From an uncultured Pseudomonas sp. (GTDB lineage Bacteria > Pseudomonadota > Gammaproteobacteria > Pseudomonadales > Pseudomonadaceae), in the NCBI RefSeq assembly GCF_913774235.1, contig NZ_CAJYDW010000012.1, positions 62,001 through 126,000 of the forward strand: 64,000 bases of DNA, written 5' to 3'. Below the pieces are notes generated by a model. That model saw only the letters and a program-made list of their open reading frames with translations, did no database searches and was not told the DNA's origin. A program made the position numbers and the translations under genes. Shown in pieces: positions 39,933 through 48,703 of this stretch (within the stretch, counting starts at the first letter, position 1; every line of letters begins with the position of its first letter).

Positions 39933-41348
39933 TCAGAACTGGAAGTAGAGGAAGGGCACGGCTTCGCGGCTGGCGATCAGCGCGAAGCAGAGCAGGAAGC
40001 CGGCCACTGGCCAGAGGGCGCCCAGGCCGCGCAGCAGGGCGCTGCCGGGCAGGCGCGCCTCGATCCGCGACTGCCAGAGCGGGGCGATGACGCAGGCCAC
40101 GCCGAGGGCGGCAGCCAGGCCGTGCACCGGTCTCAGGGTAGCGGCCAGGGCATCGCCCAGGGCGAAGCCGTGCAGGCCGAACTGGCCGGCGTACAGCGAC
40201 AGCGCCGTGGCGGAGTCCGGCGCGCGGAACAGGGTCCAGGCGAGGGCCACGAATAGTAGGGTCAGGCCGTGGGCCAGGGGACGCGGCAGCGGCCGGCCGC
40301 CGAGTTCGTCCCAGAGTCGATCCAGGCACAGCGCCAGGCCGTGCAGCATGCCCCAGAGCAGGTAGTTCCAGCTGTCGCCACCGTGCCAGAGGCCGGCGAT
40401 GGCCATGGTCAGGAAGAGGTTGCGATAGGTGCGCCAGCGGCCGCCGCGATTGCCGCCCAGGGAGATGTAGAGGTAGTCGCGCAACCAGCTGGATAGTGAC
40501 AGGTGCCAGCGCCGCCAGAAGTCCTGGATGCTGCGGGCGAGATAGGGCCGGTTGAAGTTTTCCGGGAAGTGGAAGCCCAGCATCAGACCCAGGCCGATGG
40601 CCATGGCGCTATAGCCGGCGAAGTCGAAGAACAGCTGCAGCGAATAGGCCAGGCAGCCGATCCAGGCGTCGACGAAGGACGGCTGGTCGAGATGGAAGGC
40701 CACGTCCACCAGCGGCGACAGGGTGTCGGCCACCAGCACCTTCATGCACAGGCCGATCATGAAGCGGCGCGCGCCGAGGGCGAAGTTCTCGCGGTTGAAC
40801 CAGCGCTGGTTGAGTTCGCGGCGCACCCAGTCGTAGCGGATGATCGGGCCGGCGATGGAGTGGCCGAACATGGAGATGTAGGTGGCGTAGTTGACGAAGC
40901 TGCGCTCCACCGGCACCACGTGGCGATGGACGTCCACCAGGTAGGAGATGGCCTGCAGCACGATGAAGGATAGCCCGGCTGGCAAGGCGACCTTCTGCCA
41001 GTCCAGCGGCAGGGCGCCGGCGGTGACCAGCACCTGGCTCCAGGTGGCGGCGACGATGTTGGCGTACTTGTACCAGCAGAGCACCGCCAGGTTGATCACG
41101 ATCAGCCCGGCGAGCAGCCGTAGCCGGGTCTTCGACCCCTCCCGCGCCCGGTCCAACAGCAAGCCGCCGACCCAGGCCAGCAGCGCCAGGGCCATGTGCA
41201 GCAGCAGGAACAGCGGACTCAGCCAGCCATAGAACAGCCAACTGCCCACCAGCAGTACCCCGTTGCGCCCGCCAGGCCGCGCCAGGGCGTAGACCAGCAG
41301 GAACAGCGGCAGGAAGAGGGTGAGGAATTCCAGGGAGGCGAAGACCAT
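39933..41348 (-). CDS. MBOAT family O-acyltransferase (AlgI/WssH-like)
   Basis: MVFASLEFLTLFLPLFLLVYALARPGGRNGVLLVGSWLFYGWL, FWRRWHLSLSSWLRDYLYISLGGNRGG, LWHGGDSWNYLLWG. Confidence 0.92.
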   Translation of the reverse strand: MVFASLEFLTLFLPLFLLVYALARPGGRNGVLLVGSWLFYGWLSPLFLLLHMALALLAWVGGLLLDRAREGSKTRLRLLAGLIVINLAVLCWYKYANIVAATWSQVLVTAGALPLDWQKVALPAGLSFIVLQAISYLVDVHRHVVPVERSFVNYATYISMFGHSIAGPIIRYDWVRRELNQRWFNRENFALGARRFMIGLCMKVLVADTLSPLVDVAFHLDQPSFVDAWIGCLAYSLQLFFDFAGYSAMAIGLGLMLGFHFPENFNRPYLARSIQDFWRRWHLSLSSWLRDYLYISLGGNRGGRWRTYRNLFLTMAIAGLWHGGDSWNYLLWGMLHGLALCLDRLWDELGGRPLPRPLAHGLTLLFVALAWTLFRAPDSATALSLYAGQFGLHGFALGDALAATLRPVHGLAAALGVACVIAPLWQSRIEARLPGSALLRGLGALWPVAGFLLCFALIASREAVPFLYFQF

Positions 41349-41361
41349 CGAGAAGCTGTCC

Positions 41362-42012
41362 TTAGCGGGCGATGCTGTCTTGGGCGGCGAGCAGTCGTGG
41401 GCCCTTGGCACCGGGCAGCAGCAGCACGCTGTAGCGCTCGCCGGCCTTGAGTTCGCCCAGGTCCAGCGCCTCACCGGTGGCCTGGCCGGCGCAGGTCAGC
41501 TGCACCTTGAGCGCCACGGCGTTGAGGCTGCGGCGCTGCAGGGTGCCGTCGGCCACGTCCTTGAAGATGTCGGCATTACGACCGGCGGCCTGCAGTCCGG
41601 GCGTCGCGCACTGCGGGTCCAGGCTGTAGAAGGCCAGCGAGGCCTTGAGCGCATTGAAGTCGTCGGGCTGCTCGCGCACCACGCGCTGCACCAGCGGCGA
41701 GCCGGGCAGTACCACCAGGGTGGCGAATTCGCCGGCAGCGACGGTCAGCTCCAGCGGGACCTTGGCCGCGCCCTGGACCAGTTCGCCCTTGATCGCCTTG
41801 GTGGCCGGGACGGTCAGGTAGTCGGACACTGGCTTGGCGGCCTCCACCTGCAGCCGCGCGGCGGAGCCGGAGGCCAGCAGGGTCAGGGGCTCGCTGCCGG
41901 CGTTGACGAATCTGAGGAAGGCGGAGTCTTCGCTGGGGCCGGTGGGGTAGAGAGAGACTTCGGCCTGGGCGAACCCCGTCGCCAGCAGGCCGAGCAACAG
42001 CAGGGCCTTCAC
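41362..42012 (-). CDS. AlgF/WssG-like O-acetylation protein (GTG start)
   Basis: (M)KALLLLGLLATGFAQAEVSLYPTGPSEDSAFLRFVNAGSEPL, signal peptide, AlgF-like. Confidence 0.8.
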   Translation of the reverse strand: MKALLLLGLLATGFAQAEVSLYPTGPSEDSAFLRFVNAGSEPLTLLASGSAARLQVEAAKPVSDYLTVPATKAIKGELVQGAAKVPLELTVAAGEFATLVVLPGSPLVQRVVREQPDDFNALKASLAFYSLDPQCATPGLQAAGRNADIFKDVADGTLQRRSLNAVALKVQLTCAGQATGEALDLGELKAGERYSVLLLPGAKGPRLLAAQDSIAR

Positions 42013-42674
42013 TGGGCGGCTCCCTTGAGCTTGTCGGCGGGCAGCTTGTTCAGGGCGTCGACGATGGACGCGCTCCAGGCCTTGTAGCCCGGACCGGTGA
42101 GGTGCTGGCCGTCGATGGTGGCCCACTGGCCGGGCTTGGCGAAGCTCAGGGAATCGATGTAGCTGCAAGGGGCGACGTTGCTGGCGAGGAAGCTCGACAT
42201 CAGCTTGACCCGCTCGAAGGTCTTGCCGTACTTGCCACCCTCGGTGCCCCAGGCCGGGCCGACCCAGGCGCAGTGGGTCTTGGTCGCGGCAATGGCCTTG
42301 GTCAGGCTGGTGGTCTGCTGCCAGACCCAGGTCTTGGGAAAGCTGGGATTGGTGTAGCTGGCCATGGTGTCACCCATGACGATCAGCACCAGATCGGGCT
42401 TGTCGGAGGCGATCAGTTCGTTGATCGGCTGGGTGGCGGCCTTGCCGCCGAGCACCACGGCCTTGTCGCCGTTGCGCCGCTCGGCGCCGCCGCAGGTGCC
42501 CGGGGTGACCTTGAGCCAGTCGCCGGCGTTGGTGCCGCAGATACCCAGGGTGTGCACCTTGGCGCCCTGCTGCACCAGGCTGTCCTGCAGGGCGCCGATC
42601 AGGTAGTCGGGGGTGGCCAGATGGCTGTCGCCGATCATGAGAATGGTGAGGCCGGTGAGGAGGCTGGCTGCCAT
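42009..42674 (-). CDS. SGNH/GDSL hydrolase family (WssF-like)
   Basis: TILMIGDSHLATPDYLIGAL ... DGQHLTGPGYKAW block-V-like motif; overlaps algF-like gene by 4 bp. Confidence 0.8.
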   Translation of the reverse strand: MAASLLTGLTILMIGDSHLATPDYLIGALQDSLVQQGAKVHTLGICGTNAGDWLKVTPGTCGGAERRNGDKAVVLGGKAATQPINELIASDKPDLVLIVMGDTMASYTNPSFPKTWVWQQTTSLTKAIAATKTHCAWVGPAWGTEGGKYGKTFERVKLMSSFLASNVAPCSYIDSLSFAKPGQWATIDGQHLTGPGYKAWSASIVDALNKLPADKLKGAAQ

Positions 42675-42688
42675 GGGAGCTCCGTGAA

Positions 42689-45600
42689 TCAGTTGTCGTA
42701 GGGGGAACGATAGGGGCTGACCGGCAGGGCGAGCGACCGGTCCTGGGGTTCGAGCGTGTAGCGCAGATAGACGCCGCCATTGAGCTGCTGGTAGTCGCGG
42801 CCGTTGTCGACGCCGAGGTTGCCGCCGACGAACAGCTGGCGACCGAGTTGATACTCGGTGGCGCCGTAGAGGCTGTAGCCGAGGCTGGTCTTGCTCTGGC
42901 CGCCGTAGACCGCCGGAGCGCCCAGGGCCTGGCTCGCGGCCGCCTGCAGGCGGGCATCGGTCGGGTAGAAGTCGGCGCCATCCTGGGCGATGCGCTGCAC
43001 GCCCACCGCCCCCCGCAGTTGCCAGGTCCAGCGGTCGGTCCGCTGCGACCAGGTCAGGGGCACACCCAGGGCATAGAAACGCTGGGGGCTGAAATAGCCG
43101 CCATGGCCATAGGTGAAGAACGCCTGGTTGTTGTCGTAGGCGATGCCGGTGAGGGCCAGCCCCAGGGTCAGGCGGCTGTCTGCGCTGTTGATCAGATAGC
43201 GGTACAACCCGGTGCCCAATTCGGTACGGCTGTTGTCGGCGACCTGGTTGCCCAGCAGGCGATACCAGGAGGCATAGGCATAGGCGCCGAACTGACTGTC
43301 GTCGTAGCCGAGCTGGCCGCGGAAGCCGTTGGCGGTCACACCGCCCCATTGCTGGCCGGTGCGGGCGTCTTCGCTGCCGGCGAAGGAGGTCAGGCTGTCG
43401 ATCACCGCGCGCCGCGAGGCCGACAGGGTGTAGCGGGTGTTGTCGGTCAGGGGCCGCTCCAGGCTCACCCCGCCCACCGGGGTGGAGTAGAGGAACCCCA
43501 GCGGGGTGGTGCCGATGTCGGCCTTGAGCCCACGCTGCGGATCGCTGAAGGCCACCGCCAGGCCCACGCCGCTGTCGCTCTGGCTGCCGGGCGAGGCCGA
43601 GGGCGCTGCGGCGCTGGCCGCCGGACCGCCGCCGAAGCGATTGCGGGCAGCGCTGCCGACACTGCCGGCGGTCAGACTGACCGGGGTCACCCGGACCGCC
43701 AGGCGTACGTCGCCCAGCGGGAAGTCGATCTCCAGCGGTGCCTCCACGTCGGTGAGCTTGCCGAGGCCACTTTCGTTGTCGTTACTGCGCACGGTGAGGC
43801 CCTGGGTCACGCGGGCGCTGCGGGTCTGCAACAGGTCGTCGAGAGCGCGCTGGGCGGCGCTGTCGTTCGTCGTGACCGCAGCGTCCGCCGCCGGGGCCGC
43901 CTTGGCCGCCGCCAGCAACTGATCGGCGGTCGGCGGGATGGCCTGGCTGGCCAAGGTGGCGCTGCCGCGTCGCGGACCGAAGGGGTTGGCCGGGGCGCTG
44001 GCGAGCGGCTGCGCGGTTTCGGCATCGCGACGCTGCACGGCGACCACCTGGCGCAGCAGTTCGGTGGCGCGGCCGTCGCGACCGAGCGCCCGGTAGAGGC
44101 CGGCGGCGTCGGTCAGCACGCCGACATCGTCGGCGGCCAGCTTCACCGCCTGGTCGAGGGCGCGTTCGGCGTAGGCCGTCTGGTGCGCGTGGAGCGCCGC
44201 GTCGGCTGCGCCCAGCTGCAGCCGGGGATTGGCGGGATCGCGGCGCAGCAGCGGTTCATAGAGTTGCAGGGCCTTGGCGGCGTCGCCATTGGCCAGGTAC
44301 AGGCGGGCCAGGGCGGTGTTGACCAGCGCATCGTCCGGCCGCTGGGCCAGGGCCGGGGCCAGGGTGTCGTAGGCGGTGACCAGATCACCGCGCTCGCGCA
44401 GGCGATCGGCCTGGCGGACGCGGTAGCGGTAGAGCAGGTCGTCGTAGAGCTGGCGCTGGGCTGCGCTGAGGCGCTGGTCCTGCAGATCGTGCAGCAGGGC
44501 GTTCACCTCGTCGTCGGCGCCGCTGCGTAGCAGCACCTCGCCATACTGCAGGCGCAGGGCCGGATCGGGCGTGCGCTCGCGGGCCAGGACATCGCGCAGC
44601 AGGCGCAGGCCATGCTCGGCGTCACCGGCTTCCGCATAGGCAGCGGCCAGGCCGCCCAGGGCCCCGGCACGCTGACCGGCGCGGGGCTCCAGTTCCGCCA
44701 ACTGACGGCGTGCGGCGTGCTGCTGGCCCCGGCGGGCCAGGTCGCGGGCGGCGCTGACCTGGGCGTCGAAGTCGAGATCGGCCGCCAGGGTGTTCATGGC
44801 CGCGCTGCGCTGGGCTGGTGGAATACGGCGCAGAAAGTCGCGGGCGGCTGCCGGATCGTTCTGCTCCAGGGCGAACAGCGCCTGGACATAGAGCGCCTCG
44901 GGCCGCTGTGGGTTCTTGGCCAGCCCGCTATCCAGGGTCTGGCGTGCGGCCAGGGTCTGGCCCTGGCGCTGCTGGAGCCGAGCCAGGGCGAGCAGGGTCC
45001 AGACGTCGTCCGGGTTGGCGCGGCGGGCGTTCTCCAGGGCGCGACGGGCGCCGTCGAGGTCGCCACGACTCTCGGCCAGCTTGGCTTCCTGCAAGGCGCG
45101 GGTGGCCTGCAGACGCTCGAGGTTACCGAGCTTGGCCTGCTCGGCCGGGGTGAGGCCGTCCAGCAACCGCAAGGCTTCAGCCGGGCGATCGCTGTCGGCG
45201 AGCAGGTCGATGAGACCGCGCCGGGCTTCGAGATTGCGGGGGTCCTGCTGCAGCACGCGGCGATAGCCGGCTTCGGCGGCGGCCAGTTGGCCGGTCTGCG
45301 CCTGCACGCCGGCCAGGGCGAGGGGCGCTTCCGCTCGCTTGCTATCGAGACGCAGGGCCTGCTCCGCGCGTTCTCGCGCGGTGCTGAAGTCATTGGCCTG
45401 CTGGGCGCTACGGGCCTGGGCGAGCAGTGCCCAGTAGCGGACTTCCGCCAGGGGGGCCTGCCAGCGCGTACCACCGGGCTGGCGACTGGCACGGGTCAGC
45501 AGCTCCTGGGCGTCGCCGAAGCGCTCCTGCCGCTGGCGGACGATACCCAGGCCACCGAGGGCATTGGGATCGTTCGGCGCCACCTTGAGGCGCGCCTGGA

Positions 45601-46471
45601 AGGCACTCTCGGCCGCGCCCAGATCGCCGCGGCGCAGGGCTTCGATGCCGCGCGCCAGTTGCGGGTCCAGTCCGCCGCTGCGACTCAGGGCGCGCCCCTT
45701 TTCCAGTTGTGCGCGCAACTCGGCGTCATCCGGATGCTGGCGCAGATAGGCTTCGAACAGTGGTGCCTCCGCCGGCCCCGGCGGACCGCTCCAGACCAGC
45801 GCCTGGCGCCAGTACTCGCTGGCCTCGCCGCCGATGTCCTTGCGCGTGCTCAGCCTGGCCAGGGCCTGGATGCCCTGGCTGCGACTGGCCGGGAAACGGG
45901 CCAGGTGCTTGGCCTGGATCAGCATCAGCGCCGGATCGTCGGGGTCGAGCTTGCGCAACCGCTCGATGCCCGGTCCCGCCTCCTGCCAGCCGTTGGGCGT
46001 GTAGGCGAGGATGTCGTAGTACTCCTTGGCCAGATCACCCTGGGGCAGCCGCCCGCCGAACAGCTGACGGTACAGCGGCAGCGCCTGCACCGGTTTCTCT
46101 TCACTGACGAATTGGCGTGCGTCCACCAGGCGCTGCGGGTTGTCGCCGCTGGCCAGGGCGATGTCCTGCTCCAGTTGCAAGGCCTGTTGCGGCAGCGGCG
46201 TGATGGCCTGCAGGCGGCGCAGATAACCCTGGGCCGCCGGCAGTCGCCCGGCCTGCACCTCGATCAGCCCGAGACCGTAGAGCGCCTCGGGTTGCCGGGC
46301 GTCCAGCTCCAGCAGCTTGTTCCAGGTCTCCTGGGCACGGGACGCGTTCTTGCGCGCCTGCCAGAAGTGGCCCTGTTCGATGAGCAGGGCTTGGGGCTCG
46401 TCGAGCGCCAGGGCCAGCGCCGGGGTCAGGGCGCCGGTCAGGAGGGTGGCGAGCAGCGGTACGCGGGTCAT
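42689..46471 (-). CDS. bcsC: Cellulose synthase outer-membrane subunit BcsC (TPR and C-terminal beta-barrel)
   Basis: 1260 aa; repeated TPRs; C-terminal barrel ending GYFSPQRFYALGVPLTW...NGGVYLRYTLEPQ. Confidence 0.92.
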   Translation of the reverse strand: MTRVPLLATLLTGALTPALALALDEPQALLIEQGHFWQARKNASRAQETWNKLLELDARQPEALYGLGLIEVQAGRLPAAQGYLRRLQAITPLPQQALQLEQDIALASGDNPQRLVDARQFVSEEKPVQALPLYRQLFGGRLPQGDLAKEYYDILAYTPNGWQEAGPGIERLRKLDPDDPALMLIQAKHLARFPASRSQGIQALARLSTRKDIGGEASEYWRQALVWSGPPGPAEAPLFEAYLRQHPDDAELRAQLEKGRALSRSGGLDPQLARGIEALRRGDLGAAESAFQARLKVAPNDPNALGGLGIVRQRQERFGDAQELLTRASRQPGGTRWQAPLAEVRYWALLAQARSAQQANDFSTARERAEQALRLDSKRAEAPLALAGVQAQTGQLAAAEAGYRRVLQQDPRNLEARRGLIDLLADSDRPAEALRLLDGLTPAEQAKLGNLERLQATRALQEAKLAESRGDLDGARRALENARRANPDDVWTLLALARLQQRQGQTLAARQTLDSGLAKNPQRPEALYVQALFALEQNDPAAARDFLRRIPPAQRSAAMNTLAADLDFDAQVSAARDLARRGQQHAARRQLAELEPRAGQRAGALGGLAAAYAEAGDAEHGLRLLRDVLARERTPDPALRLQYGEVLLRSGADDEVNALLHDLQDQRLSAAQRQLYDDLLYRYRVRQADRLRERGDLVTAYDTLAPALAQRPDDALVNTALARLYLANGDAAKALQLYEPLLRRDPANPRLQLGAADAALHAHQTAYAERALDQAVKLAADDVGVLTDAAGLYRALGRDGRATELLRQVVAVQRRDAETAQPLASAPANPFGPRRGSATLASQAIPPTADQLLAAAKAAPAADAAVTTNDSAAQRALDDLLQTRSARVTQGLTVRSNDNESGLGKLTDVEAPLEIDFPLGDVRLAVRVTPVSLTAGSVGSAARNRFGGGPAASAAAPSASPGSQSDSGVGLAVAFSDPQRGLKADIGTTPLGFLYSTPVGGVSLERPLTDNTRYTLSASRRAVIDSLTSFAGSEDARTGQQWGGVTANGFRGQLGYDDSQFGAYAYASWYRLLGNQVADNSRTELGTGLYRYLINSADSRLTLGLALTGIAYDNNQAFFTYGHGGYFSPQRFYALGVPLTWSQRTDRWTWQLRGAVGVQRIAQDGADFYPTDARLQAAASQALGAPAVYGGQSKTSLGYSLYGATEYQLGRQLFVGGNLGVDNGRDYQQLNGGVYLRYTLEPQDRSLALPVSPYRSPYDN

Positions 46472-46474
46472 GCG

Positions 46475-48703
46475 CTAGCGCTCCAGACGGCGGCGGGCAC
46501 GGGCGCGCAGGGCGGCGTAGACCAGTCCGGCGAGCAGGGCCACGCCCACGGCGCTCAGCAGCAGCATCAGCAGCGGATGGCGTGCCAGTTGCCAGCGGGC
46601 ATAGAGCAGCGGGCCGAGACTGCCGACATGATAGGTCTCGTCGGCCACCAGGCTTTCCACCTGCTCGCCGCGTACCGTGGCCAGGCTGCCTTGCAGGGCC
46701 TGGGCGTAGTCCTCCCGGGTGGTGAGGGCGCGGCTGATGTCCGCCAGCCCTTCGGGACGCGCGGCGACCAAGGCGACGACGCTGCGACCGCTCTTGAGCG
46801 GCGATTCGAAGCCGGCCACGTAGGCACCGGTCAGGCTACCGCTGGCGCTCAGCGCCGCGCGGCTGCGCTGCAGGCTGGCCTCGCGGTCGGAGCTGAACCA
46901 CTGGCGCAGACGGAAGGCCAGGTCGGATACCTCGAAGCGCTGCTGGGCGCCGTCGAAGCCAGCGGGCAACTGAGCGGCCCAGCGTTGCAGCAACGGCTGG
47001 TCGGTGCCGCTGGCGATCAGCAGCAGGTCCTTGTCGGCCAGTCGATCGATGGCCGCGGCGCGCGCCACCGTGACAGCGGTGGCGGGATAGCCGGTGGAGG
47101 TGCCGAAGCGACCGAGCACGTTCAGATAGGCATCGATCTCAGCCGGCGTAGGCGCATCCGGCAGGATCACCGCGGTTTCGCTGAGGTCCGCCAGGCGGGT
47201 GAAGGGGAAGCCGCTGTCCTTGAACACGCCGAGGTTGGGCAGGGCGATGAAATGCCGATAGCCGGACAGGTCCAGGGTGGAGTCCGGTTCGAGGGTGCCG
47301 CGCATGTTGTCGATGATGACGTCGCGGCATTCGCCTTGCTTTATGTAGTCGTACATGAAACGGAACTGTAGTCGAGCCTGGAGCGCTTCGCCGTCCAGGG
47401 GCAGGCGGATGTCCGCCTCGCGCGGCAGTTCCTCGTTCTTGATCAGCGCCAGCAGGCCGCTGTCCAGGCGTTCCTGGCCGGGCAGCGGGATGGACTGGAC
47501 GAACCGGTCGTTGAAACTCACCAGCAGCGAGGAATTGGTCGACACCGGCTGCGGCGTGTAGCGGTACTTGAGGTGCAGCGGCAGGCCGTCGTTGCGCCAG
47601 AGGAACAGGTCCGGCGGCAGGCGCAGCGGGACGGTCACGGTGCCCGGATCGTAGCCGGAGACGGCCAGCTGCTTGGGCGTCGCCAGTTCGCCCAGGCGCA
47701 CCGGACGATCGCTCGGCAGCCAGTTGGGAGCATCGTAGGGTTGGCGCGGCTGCAGGGTCTGCAGGCCATCGATGGCCATGCCCGGACCGGACAGGGTCTG
47801 GTGGCCGAGGGCCACGGCGGCCGCCGCACGCTTGAGTTCGCCGGCATCGCGACCGGAGATCACCAGCAGCTGGCCCTGGGGATCGAAGGGGTTGACCAGG
47901 ATGTCTACCCGCGCCCCGGTCGGGGCCGGCAGGCTCAGGCCGAGGGTCTTGGCGCGTTCTTCGCTGGTCACCAGTACCACCGCATTACCCTTGGCCGGCA
48001 GCGCGGTTTGGCTGCTGGGGAAGCGGGCACCGCGATAGCTGGCCAGGGCGCTGAACCAGGAGGACAGGGTGCCGGCGGCTTCCAGGGTGCCGTCGTCCGG
48101 CGTCCCGGCGATCACGAAGGGCAACTCCAGGGGGCGGGCATCGCGGCGGTCGAAGAAGGGTTGCGGCAGGCGCGCCAGGTCTGGCGTCAGGTCCAGGCGG
48201 GTGACTTGGACTTCCAGGCGGCTGGCATTGCTCACCTTGGCCCACAGGCTGGAGTGCAGCGGGTCCTCGCACTGCATGGTGTAGTGGCCGACCAGCTGGA
48301 TGCTCAGGCGATTGAATTCGGTGATCAGGCGCGGCGGAATGTCCACCGTACGCGTCTGCGGGATGCCGGCGGTCTCCTTGGGCAGCGGGATGCTGGCGGC
48401 GACCTCGTCGTTGACCAGGACGTTGAGCTGGGACAGATCCGGCAGCAGTGCCGGCGAATAGGTGTAGTTCAGCGTCACCTTGGCCGCGCTGACGATCTCG
48501 TCGGCACGGATATCGAAGCTGACTCCGTCGCGGCCGTCGATCCCCCGCAGGTTGAAGGGGTAGACAGCGCCCAGTTGCTTGAAGCTGTTGTCGTAACCAG
48601 TGCCGGCCATGGCTACCGGCGGCGTGGCCTGGTCCAGAGCGACGGCGGGCGCGGCGCCCAAGGCGGTGAGCAGGAGCGGAAGGAGACGAAGCGACACGGT
48701 CAT
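46475..48703 (-). CDS. bcsB: Cellulose synthase periplasmic subunit BcsB
   Basis: 742 aa, signal peptide, FNLRGIDGRDGVSFDIRADEIVSAAKVTLNYTYSPALLP, C-terminal TM; between bcsA and bcsC. Confidence 0.93.
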   Translation of the reverse strand: MTVSLRLLPLLLTALGAAPAVALDQATPPVAMAGTGYDNSFKQLGAVYPFNLRGIDGRDGVSFDIRADEIVSAAKVTLNYTYSPALLPDLSQLNVLVNDEVAASIPLPKETAGIPQTRTVDIPPRLITEFNRLSIQLVGHYTMQCEDPLHSSLWAKVSNASRLEVQVTRLDLTPDLARLPQPFFDRRDARPLELPFVIAGTPDDGTLEAAGTLSSWFSALASYRGARFPSSQTALPAKGNAVVLVTSEERAKTLGLSLPAPTGARVDILVNPFDPQGQLLVISGRDAGELKRAAAAVALGHQTLSGPGMAIDGLQTLQPRQPYDAPNWLPSDRPVRLGELATPKQLAVSGYDPGTVTVPLRLPPDLFLWRNDGLPLHLKYRYTPQPVSTNSSLLVSFNDRFVQSIPLPGQERLDSGLLALIKNEELPREADIRLPLDGEALQARLQFRFMYDYIKQGECRDVIIDNMRGTLEPDSTLDLSGYRHFIALPNLGVFKDSGFPFTRLADLSETAVILPDAPTPAEIDAYLNVLGRFGTSTGYPATAVTVARAAAIDRLADKDLLLIASGTDQPLLQRWAAQLPAGFDGAQQRFEVSDLAFRLRQWFSSDREASLQRSRAALSASGSLTGAYVAGFESPLKSGRSVVALVAARPEGLADISRALTTREDYAQALQGSLATVRGEQVESLVADETYHVGSLGPLLYARWQLARHPLLMLLLSAVGVALLAGLVYAALRARARRRLER

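Noticed and set aside
44612-47371. 919-aa plus-strand ORF antisense to bcsC/bcsB
   Set aside because: Shadow ORF; spans the boundary of two well-supported minus-strand genes.
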